DNA from: Amphibalanus amphitrite
Taxonomy: Eukaryota > Arthropoda > Thecostraca > Balanomorpha > Balanidae
DNA length: 64,000 bases
Direction of reading: 5' to 3'
Assembly (NCBI RefSeq): GCF_019059575.1
Contig: NW_024883026.1
Coordinates: 62,001-126,000, forward strand
The first letter of the stretch is position 1. Every line of letters starts with the position of its first letter. Positions 11,257-21,628 of the stretch are shown one piece after another. The notes under the pieces are model-generated. The model was not told the origin of the DNA. It was given only the letters and a program-made list of their open reading frames with translations, and ran no database searches. Both the position numbers and the translations under genes were made by a program.

Positions 11257-12574
11257 TGGAAACTGTTGTTCCCTTTTCAAGGTACTCGCGGATGCAGAAA
11301 GCGTTGGGCCTAATTATTAAACGCACCCTTCTATCAGCGACGCACGAAATCGACAAATATCATCCTTTTTAGAGCAGGAGGAAACGAAAACTTGTGAACA
11401 TAGCTGTACCTACAACAGTGCATAAGGAATTGGAATTCTGGGAGTTTTTGAAATTCGGAGAAACTCAAGTTGTCGACAGGTATGCCCCCTTGTACGTCAA
11501 AGACCGCCTAAAAAACAAACGTCTACAAATGAAGGCAGTATGTTCGTTGTAATTGCAGCAGCCTAGCAACATGCATTGCGGTCCGATGGCGAATTACACT
11601 CGTGCTTAAAAACTATGCCGGTAACTGCCAACGTACTTAGGTCGTAGGTGAGGAGAGGAAGGGTTATATCAAATGTCAACATCAAAGAAATGGCTTCATC
11701 TGAGCCGTGCCTATTGTACATAATTCAACCAATCTATGCATTTCGTTTCTTGCAATCTACTCATGCTTTCACTCCAGCTTCAGAGTAATCAACCCATATT
11801 GTACGTCTTAAGATATTGATTTCTATGGCAGTTCGCAATTGCTAGCCACGTCTCACCTCAGTTTGGTGGCCCCGCATCGGCCCACTCGGCCGCGCTCGGA
11901 CGCTCTAAAATTGACTTGCGGAGGAGGTTGGTGGCTTTTATTTTAGCTTCTCCGCTGACTGCGGGGAGCGCCGTCGCCGAGGTAGGAGCAATAATTAGCT
12001 TAAGTTTGGGACTAATTTCCACGCTTAATTAACATTTTAATGTTATTTTAATTAATTCATGTTAATCTTTGACGCATTCTCTTTCTATTGATACCATCCA
12101 CCGGTCTGAGAAGTACTGCCTTGCTGCGTAAGGGCCGATAAAAGATCACGCTTTTAGGGGTATCTCTTCAACATGGGGCAGGAGCAACAAATAGAGCGCT
12201 CTAATTTTAGCTTATTTCCCTGGTATGTCACCAACTGATGTTCGGTCCCATGTATGTATATAGGCACGGATCTTTTTCAGCCGTGTATATTTTCACATTT
12301 GGAGCCTTGTCTTTTTTCCAATGAAGGTCTAGGAATTTTGTTTCATTATGAAGCGGGATCATTTTCAGTGTATGCTCCGCCTGTGTCTTCTGCCCAACGC
12401 TTCATCATCTGTGTCCGTAGTTAACCTGTAACAAAAGTGCACCTTAACATGGTTGTCTTACTTATTGCTAGTTGATCTTTAAATGTTTTTTTTATACTTT
12501 TTTTTATACTTTTGATTATTTGATCATTAGTTGAAATTTTTAATCTTCTATAAATAGGAGAACTGGTAAATGCA

Positions 12575-13388
12575 CAGGGTGGCTCACGTAAAACACCTGA
12601 TTTGAGGCTTGAATAACTTCCTTCAGTGTTAATTAAATTGGAAGATATTTTCACACAATGTAGGTGCACATGTTGAGGATTATATTCATCTAATTTTCAG
12701 ACAAATCCATTCACGTTCAGCTCAGTTGTGCATCTCGACGTGACCCCATCGTTTTCAGTAACTTTCTTGAGGCGCTCGTGGTATGCCAGCGTATATTCCC
12801 TGCGCATCTCGACGGTGATCCCTGCAAAGGCGGCGATCTAACCCGACCTTACAAGTTACAACTCCAGAATGCTCGCCGACCACGTCACGTATACCTTCGA
12901 GTTCATAAACCCCTATATTAGAAAATCACATGGGGTGAGGTCGGACTTTACTTAACCTGCCCTGGCTCTACCCTGGTTACCGCGCTTGCCCAATCTGCTT
13001 TGCCGAATCTGCCCTGCCCCAGCCCATCGCGCCCGACCGACCTCACCCCTCGTGACTTTTTCATGTAGGGGTTTGTGGAGTCGAAGGTATACGTGACGTG
13101 GTCAGCGAACATTCTGGAGTTGTAAGGTCGGGCTAGAGCCGCCTTCCCAGGGATCGCCGTCGATCAGATGCGCAACTGCAAGGAAGCCGCGCTGGCATTC
13201 CACGAGCGCCTCGAGAAAGTTACTGAAAACGATGGGGTCACGTCAAGATGCACAACTGAGCTGAAAGTGAATGGATTTGTTTGAAAATTGGATGAATAAT
13301 CCCAAACAAGCACCTACATCGCGTGAAAAAAGCTTCAATTTTAAAGTCTCACGCGAATTTTCATACGGCCTGTAACATATGCACAATG
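12575..13388. pseudogene. head-to-head pair of transposase C-terminal fragments (mariner/IS630-like)
   Basis: Segments about 12684-12945 and 13043-13287 are diverged inverted copies around a ~95-bp GC-rich spacer. Read outward, each encodes the same tail, best preserved on the minus strand at the left (REYTLAYHERLKKVTENDG, ending ELNVNGFV stop). The pattern R-x-x-Y/F-x-x-R-L-x-x-C/V-x-x-x-x-G resembles the last helix of mariner-type transposases. At the left, 'cagggtggctcacgtaaaac' (12575) resembles an element end. No catalytic part is present, so neither fragment can be functional. Confidence 0.45.
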
Positions 13389-13390
13389 TA

Positions 13391-13619
13391 CAGTCTGTCT
13401 TAAAAGTACCGCGCAAAGTGACGGTGGATCCACCATGCCTGACCGAGGAAGGGCCTATTAAATTTGAGTCACCGAAGCAGTTCACATCCTCGTCCATTCC
13501 CTAGGTCAATTGGTTCGGTGACTTTCAAATTATAGTGCTATAATTGCCTGCTCAGGCCCTACCTCAGTCAGGCTTGATGGATCCACCGTCACTTTGCGCG
13601 GTACTTTTAAGACAGACTG
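13391..13619. mobile_element. 229-bp foldback MITE with TA target (Tc1/mariner type)
   Basis: The ends begin CAGTCTGTCTTAAAAGTACC and are near-perfect inverted repeats for over 60 bp; the inner region also folds back on itself (gtcaccgaa ... ttcggtgac). TA dinucleotides flank both ends (13389-13390 and 13620-13621), the insertion signature of the Tc1/mariner superfamily. Confidence 0.75.
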
Positions 13620-14289
13620 TACCTATATTAGGCACATTAAACATTACTTACTTCTCAGTTCTGATGGCAATTTTTTTGGGGGGTGAGCCTTTGCTTCGTC
13701 TCACACCCTTGAATCCGGTTCCAAGTAGGTGTGCAGGTGACTGACCGGTCTGCTCTTCCCCCTCCTCTCGGTTCTCGTGGCGCTTCCTCTCCTGCTGGCG
13801 GTGGGTCTCTCGGGTCTCTCTACGACCTCACGGCGACGCTCAGCGTTCCGCAACGCTTCGGCCTCTCGCCGCGCCTGCGCTAGCCCTTTACGGCGATGGC
13901 GCTGGGCAACGGCGTTCGCATCCCGAGTCCTTTTGGCCCGCACAGAGAGGCATCTCCAAACATTCTCACGCACACAAAGTAAACACACTTTAACTACAAA
14001 GCACTACATAATTAATAACACTTATGGCGGTAAAAAACGGCGGAATCTTTCTCGGGTAACACCGTTTCACCGATCATTAAAGCAGCACAGAAGGACGCGA
14101 ATTGTAAACAAAAATTTCACAAGCGGCAAATAAAACTGAAAAGATTTGCCCATTGTTGCTATTCATTCTTTATTATTCCTTAAGCATCCTCGGAATTAGG
14201 CGAGTTGTGTTCTTTAACACACTGGTTCCTCTGAATCAGGTGATTTATTGGTGAGTTACTGACAATGATGTTTCATGATCTCCCAGGCA

Positions 14290-15420
14290 GGAAAACCGCA
14301 TAAGTTACCGCAAAACGCGGTATGCGGGCGCGGCATTCGAATAACCGTAAAAAAATGGAGAAAATGCTTCTAAAATACTAATAGGTCAATAATAGGTCAA
14401 TGATATAATAGGCCAGTTATATAATAAAATACTAATACACGTAGTTCAAAGGTCAGGTCACCAGAGGTCATCAGAAGATCAAATTTTACCATTTCTTAAC
14501 AAATTTTGACAAACCGGAGCAGAACTCGGGAGCCAATAAAGCCTGCAACGCCGCAGGAAAACGCATTCGATAGCTCTTTTCGAGTAGGTAGTAGAGATGT
14601 CAATCGGATACCAACTTTTTGGTATACCGATACCAAACCGATGATACCAACTTGGTATTTGGTATTTCAATCGTACTCAGTAATGTGTTTGGTATTTTGT
14701 TGGTATCATAAGCCCTCACTAACGTATAAGAGGCTAAGAAATCGGTAAAAAGTTGGTATTTCCCTCAGTTTCCCAAGTTGGTTTGGTTTCGGTATTTCCC
14801 CATGGTTTTGGTTGGTGTTTGGTATCGGTATTCCGATTTTCCGTAATTAACATCACTAGTAGAGTAGGAGTAAAGTAATCTTGGGCGGTGCCGCAGAGGC
14901 CCAGCAGCCGCCGGGTTAACCCTCTTTCTGGAATGTGTCCTCAGATCTGAACTAAATGAAGGCTCCAGAGGGCAAAAGTTCTAAAATAGCTATCTTTATG
15001 AAAAATGTGTTCTTTCATAACTTTTCACTCAAGGAAGGCACATTTATTTTGCCAGCATCGTATTCATCTCGACGAGATGCATCGAAATAACTCGAAGTTG
15101 ACATTGAAAGGTCATTTTAAAAATTTGACAAAGTCAAGGTCATGACCTTACTGGAAGGTCATGTTGCATTAGCAGTCGATCCTTATCGTCATGCTGAACA
15201 CATCTGTATGAGGGATTTTAATCGATATAGCATGTCTCTATCTCTGAAAAGGTTGCAAAATTGACCTGACCATAGGTCACAGATAGCAGAATTCCGAGAT
15301 ATTCATTTTATGCCTGCTGATACCCTTAAATCCAACTCTGAAAGTTTCAAAGCGATCGTTCAGTCCGCTGTCGATGCAGCACTCCTTACATAATAAAGCA
15401 CAGTTAGAGTTTGACAACAT
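14290..15420 (+). repeat. decayed copy A of the AGGTCA-rich repeat family
   Basis: The sequence aligns by eye to the complete element at 16935-18132: both share 'ggtcaggtcacca', 'cgcattcgatagc', the sequence around 'ggtcaaggtcatgacc' and 'tgaaagtttcaaagcgatcg', in the same order. Its ends are eroded, and it is split by a hAT-like insertion at 14592-14858. Confidence 0.65.
14592..14858. mobile_element. hAT-like MITE inserted in copy A
   Basis: The ends TAGAGATGTCAAT and ATTAACATCACTA are imperfect inverted repeats of the same type as the element at 59548-59923. The inside is made of 'ggtat' and 'accaa' words (ttggtatttggtatt and relatives). The flanking 8-mers (gtaggtag, gtagagta) match only partly, so the target duplication is degraded. 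Confidence 0.55.
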
Positions 15421-15439
15421 ATTCAAGATCTATAAAAAG

Positions 15440-16010
15440 CCATTACAGGACCATTAAAAACCATTAGAACACCATTAGACCATCACAATTTTGAAATCAT
15501 CATAAATGAAAAGATGCCGTCAGAACACCAACAGAAACCATAAGAATACCCGTTTGGAGCCCAAAATCAAAGCTATTGAAAACCATTGGAAACCATTAGA
15601 CCACCAAGTATACCATTTGAAACCATTAGCGACCATCAGAAATCATAACAATACCATTAGAGACCATTAGACCATTAGACCATCAGATCGAATTCCATTA
15701 GAAACCATCAAACACCATCGGAGACCATTAGAAACCATTAGAGACCATTAGAGTACCATCAAATTCCATTAGAAAACCATCAGAAACCATTAGACCATTA
15801 GACCATCAGATCAAATTCCATTAGAAACCATCAAACACCATTGGAGACCATTAGAAACCATTAGGACACCATTAGAGACCATTAGAGCACCATCAATTTC
15901 CATCAGAAAACCATCAGAAACCATTAGAATACCATTAGAGACCATCAAAAACCATTAGAGACCATTCAAAACCATTAGAAACCATTAGAAACCATTAGAA
16001 AATCCTAATG
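15440..16010. repeat. right subterminal 'ccattagaaa' array
   Basis: About 550 bp of irregular repeats of 'accattagaaaccattaga' type, the reverse complement of the words in the array at 8735-9060. A short exact repetition (about 15650-15730 against 15790-15850) shows internal duplication. Confidence 0.85.
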
Positions 16011-16035
16011 GTTTCTAATGTTTTTTTCTCTAGGG

Positions 16036-16934
16036 GGAAAACGCTAAACTTATTAAATTTTGACTGCCACTTTACTGAAACAGTTGTCTATGTATGCTAT
16101 TTACAGCTAATATTAGTGCCATTGTGTGTGATTCGTATTATCGCTATTTTCTCTGGGAACTTGAAGGAAAGGCAGCCAAATATATGTGGCATTTTGGCGT
16201 GGATGGCCTTGGACGAAATCTTTTGCTTCAAGCTTTCGAGCCTGCTCATTTGAGGTGTAAGTATAGCATCAATATATTTGCGATAACCTTGACTTCAATT
16301 TTATACAAATGTTTGATGAATGTTGTGGATGTATTTCTGAATATAGAAGAAAATTAACTGACCACCATTATCGTTACGATGGCCTCTCCGACCCCATTGT
16401 CCGTAATTGCTGCCAAATCAAAATGTGATTGCTTGTTTCACAATTATGCATGTTAGAATTTATTGCTTTTCATCATATTCATGCTACACATGTGCTATTA
16501 TATTGTAGCATTTATTTGTATTGATCCATCAGATTGTTGAAAGCTTTGAAAGGGCATGGATGATAGATGTGAGGATTAAGATTGGGCCATCATATAGCAG
16601 GTGTCTCACATGCTGCCACTGCCATGTGACAGCAGTCCACTGACATGGTTACGTCAGTTAGCCTGACTGATGTCACATAAGCTGTTTTTTTTTTGCTGTT
16701 ATTGCAAAATTGTCAACATTTGACAACAATATCAGCTGCTTTAAGCTTTTCTGTTGATTTAGCTGGCCTCATTACATGGGTATCAAATAGCATAACTCAT
16801 GCCTTACCTAGTTACCTTCATTCCCCCAGCTACATAGGCTGGTAAATTCTCCCAGGCCTTCTACCTTCCAGTCATAATTGGGACAGATATTCTAGGATTG
16901 TGTGGGTGATATGAATTCATAAGCCTGGAGTAGG
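16036..16934. other. intergenic, nothing recognised
   Basis: AT-rich DNA; the short open frames on the plus strand (about 16008-16357) have no recognisable motif. Confidence 0.4.
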
Positions 16935-18132
16935 TTAACCCGCGCCCTGCTGGGGGTCCTGGATTTCCACGCCCTGCTGGGGGGGGGGTGTTTGAACACC
17001 CCCCCTTGTAACTCGGCTCCTGGGCCACGTAGCGATACGCGGAAGGCGGCGTTCGAAAGAGCGTAAAAAATAATGACGAAATCACTTCGGTCAATTTTTT
17101 GGTCAGGTCAAAGGTCAGGTCACCAGGGGTCATTGAAGGCAAAATTTCGCCGATTTCCAGGTCGAACGTCGAAAATTTCCAAGAAGCCAGCGCATAACTC
17201 GGGAACCAATAGAGCTACAGCGCCGGGGAAAAGCGCATTCGATAGCCCTATTAACGCCCTTTCTGAGTAAATTTCTCAGATTTGACCTAACGTCAACGGT
17301 TTTGCCTGCAGGGGGCAAAAACTGCAAAAATAGCCGATTTTTTGGAAACAGTTTTTCTGCAATAACTTTTGACCCAAGCCTTGTACGAGCTTACTTTTAC
17401 CGGCATCGTGTTCCTCTCGTCAAGACGCATCGAATGAACTATAACTTGACCTTGAAAGGTCAACTTGAAAATTTGACCTCAGGTCAAGGTCATGACCTGA
17501 CCGGAAAGGGTCATGTTGCATATCAGTCGATCCGTATCGTCGAGCTGAACACATCTAAGGCGTTTTCATCGCTCTAGCATGCCTCTATCAAAAGTTATTT
17601 GCGAAAAACTGTTAGATACCATTTGTGACCTAAGATGACCTCAGGGCATAAAGAAGGGTCACGGACACCATTTTTAAGTTCAGTGTGTCTAAACCACTTG
17701 TAATGCGGTGTTTGGGAGTGTTTATAATGTCTTTCATCCAAAAGAGGCGCATTTCAATTTTCTCCCATTGACTTATAATGGGGAGGTCGCAAAATTGACC
17801 TGACCTTAGGTCATCGATATCAAAATTCTGAGATATACATTTTGTACATGCTATTGCTCTTAGCAATCGCTGAAAGTTTCAAAGCGATCGGTCACTCGGT
17901 GTAGCTATGACAGACATTGAAAGTTTTTATGAGGTGAGGTCACTTCAAGTGACCTGGTGACCTGACCTTGAATGACCTTGGTCTGAAATTTTCACAACAT
18001 GTGTAGAATTGATGTATGATAAGGTGTACCAAAAACGGCGGCGCTCCGCGCCGCCGTTTTTGAGATATTCGCGAAAAACCACAAGGGGGGGGGGTGTTCA
18101 AACACCCCCCCCCCCAGCAGGGCGCGGGTTAA
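16935..18132 (+). mobile_element. complete non-autonomous piggyBac-like element (copy B, AGGTCA-rich family)
   Basis: The element is bounded by TTAA at both sides (16935-16938, 18129-18132) and has perfect 18-bp inverted ends CCCGCGCCCTGCTGGGGG. A TTAA target and CCC-starting ends are the known signature of piggyBac elements. Next to each end is a G-run / 10-bp palindrome / C-run hairpin (GGGG-TGTTTGAACA-CCCC type). No transposase frame is present, so it would need one in trans. The interior is dense in AGGTCA/TGACCT words, for example TCAAGGTCA followed by TGACCT at about 17485-17500. Related copies lie at 14290, 48635, 60731 and 63876. Confidence 0.8.
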
Positions 18133-19441
18133 TAAAACAGTTTGGATCTTGATATAAATATCAAACTAATTGTTACAATTAAATATAATTAAAGATCTTA
18201 TTTGTGTCAACTAGCTCATCATTTACATTATCTGAATTATAATTTTTCATGTCTAGTCAGCATTAAAATTTGTCTTAAACTAAGATCATTTTCATCAGTG
18301 TTTTGATCCACTATAGCAAATACTGCTGAGTGCTGACACCATGGAAGTTGCTGCAAACAGGCTTGTGAAGTCAGTTCATTCAGAGTATTATTTCACAGAT
18401 AACTGTTTCTGGATAAGACAACTTATCCAGCCAGTTGTGTTCTGTGATTAGCCTTTTCTTACCTACAAGTTCTAGCCTTTTGTACATACCCTCCTACCTT
18501 ATAACTAGATTGCATGAATTTGCAATCTAATTATATGGTGGGAGCAAAAATGCAAAGAATACCTATGTGTTGGTGGACCTTTGGCTCAGCAAGACATTAT
18601 CTGCTTGGTGGGTGCTGATTTTCAGTTTAAGCCATGGAACAAAGCATATGGAAGAGATTTAAAATACAATTAAAGTACTTGCATTTGTCATGCCTTGACA
18701 TTAAATCTGTACGATTTTCAGATAACCATTAGATTTTAAATTCTTTACTCTGTTCCATATCAATATTGTGGTCAAAGTGCACTGCTGAAAGCAGTGCGTG
18801 ATTTCTGTATATACAGCTCTTGCATTCAAAGATGCAGAATATTGAATGGAGGAACGAACTGCCAAAGGAACCCTGACCACAAGCTTGATATGGAACAGAC
18901 TATAGTTACCCATTCTTTACATAACAGGCAAAAAATTCTGCTGGTGGTTGTGTGTTTTGTATCTGGAAGTGGCATTCCTAGTCTGCTCGCCAGCTGGTTT
19001 TCGGGTAGCATTGGCTGATGTTCACAGTGAAGCCTTCATTGGCACTCAGCCAGCCAGACCACAGAAGTGGTGTTAGGTTGGGTGTACCGTTCATCGACTG
19101 CACAGCCTGCTGCAGCTGCTTCAGTTAGACATGTTTCAGCTCAGCTTTTTTTAGCTTGCTTTATATGATAGAGGAGCAGGGACGCAGTAATAATTGATTG
19201 TGTTTTAAGTTTTTCTCTTTCTTTGGCTGATAACCTGTGGTTGACTTTCAAAATCAATGAGTCCTTGGGCAGCACCTGCCACCTAGTGCCCGGTCAACTA
19301 CACTAGCCCTGTCCACTCGCATTTCCCGTCTTCATAGACGATGCCAACTTGACCCATTTGCTTACTGCCAGTGGCTGCTTTTCTGTTTCCGTACCCATGA
19401 AGGCATCTTATCAAAGATTAAATCACTAGATGCAGTAAATT
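18133..19441. other. intergenic, nothing recognised
   Basis: AT-rich spacer. An exact family assignment or gene could not be made on either strand. Confidence 0.4.
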
Positions 19442-19925
19442 CAGGGATGCGGAGCCGTGGAAATTTCAGACAGCTCCGGGTCCGGCTCCAAGTGAAATAG
19501 CATGGCGGCTCCGGCTCCGAGTAAAATGGTCCGGCTCCGGCTCCGACTCAGTACATCCCTTATGCGATCAATTAAATACGGGTGGAAGAAATAAGGCGAT
19601 TGGATTGGTGCACGTTGCTTCTGTATTTGCATAACAAGGCTATTTTCTCAACAGCACATGCGATCACCGAACAGGGTATATAAGGTGGCGAAATGTTATG
19701 GATATGTATTTTTCCCGGAAAGAAATACTCTCGGTCCATTGCACTGGCTTCAAAACAATGGCCGTCACCTGATGACCGGTCCTCAGGTTCTCGGGATGCA
19801 GCAGACGTGGGGAGGGAGGAGCAGACAGGAGGTTGATTGCGTACTGTGGGACACTGGGGATACGTATTCAGCTTCTTTCATCCACGTGATGGCCTATGAC
19901 GTACCACATGTTTTACTGCCTTGTA

Positions 19926-21213
19926 CGAGGGGGTATCGAAAAGTTCTGATCATCACCATGAATTAGATGTGATAGAAATTTGATTTTTTTACATGATGTT
20001 CATTACTCCTTTACAAGTCACCACACACGACCGCAAACTTATTGCATCGTTTCTTGAGATGCCTCAGGCGGTCATTGTAGGACCTTCGCCTTGTCCCGTA
20101 AATCACTGCTCCACCTCATCAATGACGTCATTTCTGGCCTTTAATCACCGGCCATACTGTGGATTCTTCATCTCCTGTAACAATCAAGAGTCAGTTAATA
20201 CCCAGTCAGGTGAATTTCTTAGATGCGGTAGGATTTAATGTCCACATCATGTTGATTCTTAAATCGCAGCTCAGGACGAATGGGCGGGGGCGCTGTCGGT
20301 GCGGATAAAACATCTTTCTTGGGCTTTTTTGCGGCGATTCTGCTTGAGGCCATCTCGCAACTTCTTCAAAAGTGTGCAGTAGTGCTTGCTTATCATTATC
20401 CGACCATCATCAAGACAGTCGGTAATGACTATCCTACGCCAGATCCAGAACACTGATAGCATTGACTTTCCATATCGGCTTCTGCATCTTCGCCTTTTAT
20501 GAAGAACAGATGTGCCGTGCTTAAACTTCTTGATCATCTTTTTGTCTCTGGATCATACACATAGACCCAGCATTCGTTACAAGTCATTAAATGATCGAAG
20601 ATGTCTTCAATTTCCTAAAAAAACCTAGTTTTCATTTCGAAAGGCCAAGACGCATTTTTCTCTTGAACAAAGTAGATACACGAACTTCTAAGCGGGCTGA
20701 CTCCTTTATCGTCTGTCGTTCTTCGCCGATAATATTTTCAGGCACTGCCAGAATTGAGACCTTTCTGTTGCACAATCATCTGAAAGGTCACACGACGATC
20801 TGTAAGGATGAGGTCCTCCACTTCCTTCACAGTCACCACCTTGTCAGTCACTGGTAGTCACTCACTTTTTGACTCCCCTGCAAGGGAAATGCAACCAAGT
20901 TGAAAATTATTTGTTCATTTTCGGTAAGTACATTAGATGGGCTTCCCCAGCTATTAACTAATTTCACTTTCTTGATGTATTTTCTCAGTGTGATACCGTT
21001 TCAAATGCATTAGTTGGATGACGGTTCGGTCCTCAATGGGCCCAATACTCATCTTTTTTACTTCTAAGTCTCTCCTACATAAGATAAAACCACTTCTCAG
21101 GATTCTCTTTGCGGGAACATTGTTCTTAAGAACCAAATATAATACCAACCAAAAATCATCAAAATCGGTCTATATCTTCTATGTGATGATCAGAACTTTT
21201 CGATACCCCCTCG
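19926..21213 (-). mobile_element. mariner element, 1288 bp, TA target, perfect TIRs
   Basis: The inverted ends start CGAGGGGGTATCGAAAAG and are identical over 31 bp at both sides. TA flanks lie at 19924-19925 and 21214-21215. The length is typical of full mariner elements. The transposase frame runs on the minus strand but is broken. Confidence 0.85.
20020..21140 (-). pseudogene. broken mariner transposase
   Basis: Minus-strand frames show, in order, an N-terminal DNA-binding helix (about 21090-20960, IEDRTVIQLMHLKRYHTEKI), a linker/HTH region (about 20850-20590) and a catalytic piece at 20537-20271. The latter includes VFW, DDG, SKHYCTLLKKLRDGLKQNRR and DSAPAH, matching the VFWD...TINSEYY...HDNAPAH block of mariner transposases. 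Several stops and frameshifts separate the pieces, and the part beyond DSAPAH is interrupted, so the third catalytic Asp cannot be read. The first D of VFWD is replaced. Confidence 0.75.
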
Positions 21214-21384
21214 TACTGTCAAACCGAACTAGGTCAAATAACTTTTCCTCTTAAAAAAGAGCCGGATTCGCCCCCTTCTTTGACGGCTCCGGCTCCGGCT
21301 TTGGGCTATATTGTTTCACGGTTCCGGCTCCGGGCAAAATATGCCGACTCCGGCGGCTCCGGCTCCGGCTCCGCACCCCGGGCA

Positions 21385-21628
21385 GAAATCTTCTTACATT
21401 TGCCTTTATGGACCATCATGAAATAAACTATCGCCGCTAACTCTTCCGTCTCTTGCAACTATAACGTTTGTACACGGACTCTTGTGTTTCACAGACACTG
21501 TCTACGTAATGTAAGCTGCCGGCACTGTCTAACAGTGGTAGACCACCAAGCGGGAGCAGCGGCAGCGGCGGTGCGCGGCGACCGGCCGGTGTGTGCGAGA
21601 GAGGCGAGCGGGCGCGGGCGCAGCGGCC
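21385..21628 (+). other. 5'UTR / upstream region of brat
   Basis: A good acceptor (tgtgtttcacag, ending 21494) precedes the first coding exon, so the leader is probably spliced to an unseen upstream exon. The leader just before the ATG is GC-rich. There is no in-frame upstream ATG close to 21629. Confidence 0.4.

Larger units (their letters stand above)
9201..12237. mobile_element. 3.0-kb nested DNA transposon, 57-bp TIRs, candidate 4-bp TSD
   Basis: The left end 9201-9257 and the inverted right end 12181-12237 match at 54 of 57 positions, beginning CAGTYGGTGACAYACCAGGG and including the palindrome TAGAGCGCTCTA. The flanks give a 4-bp duplication ATGT (9197-9200 and 12238-12241). No intact transposase is visible. 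The interior contains an exon-like block with a poly(A) signal (10638-11256). The superfamily is uncertain: the ends are not typical of piggyBac or mariner, and a 4-bp duplication would be unusual for hAT. Confidence 0.65.
8711..16035. mobile_element. candidate 7.3-kb DNA element with short TIRs and subterminal 'aatggtct' arrays
   Basis: The left end reads CCCTAGAGAAAAAACCATTAG and the right end is its inverse with one extra A (CTAATGTTTTTTTCTCTAGGG). Directly inside each end is a long array of 'aatggtct'-type words: 8735-9060 at the left, and the reverse orientation (ccattagaaa, ccattagaga) at 15440-16010 on the right. Matching ends plus matching subterminal arrays argue that this is one element or the two halves of one. 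The only flanking repeat visible is 'gg', so a target duplication is not established. The interior holds no obvious intact transposase and has collected later insertions. I cannot assign a superfamily. Confidence 0.6.
19442..21384. mobile_element. GGCTCC-rich element, probably hAT-like, carrying a mariner
   Basis: The left block 19442-19560 starts CAGGGATGCGGAGCC and is full of 'ccggctccggctcc'. The right block about 21255-21384 has the same words and ends GGCTCCGCACCCCGG. CAGGG-like ends with subterminal direct repeats fit hAT. Flanks 'gcagtaaat' and 'gcagaaat' may be a decayed target duplication. The element has been opened by the mariner at 19926-21213. Confidence 0.5.

Noticed and set aside
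13701-13988. Arg/Glu-rich minus-strand frame of 95 codons
   Set aside because: It resembles the basic leader of some helicase or transposon proteins, but there is no further domain and no supporting splice structure, so I could not name it.
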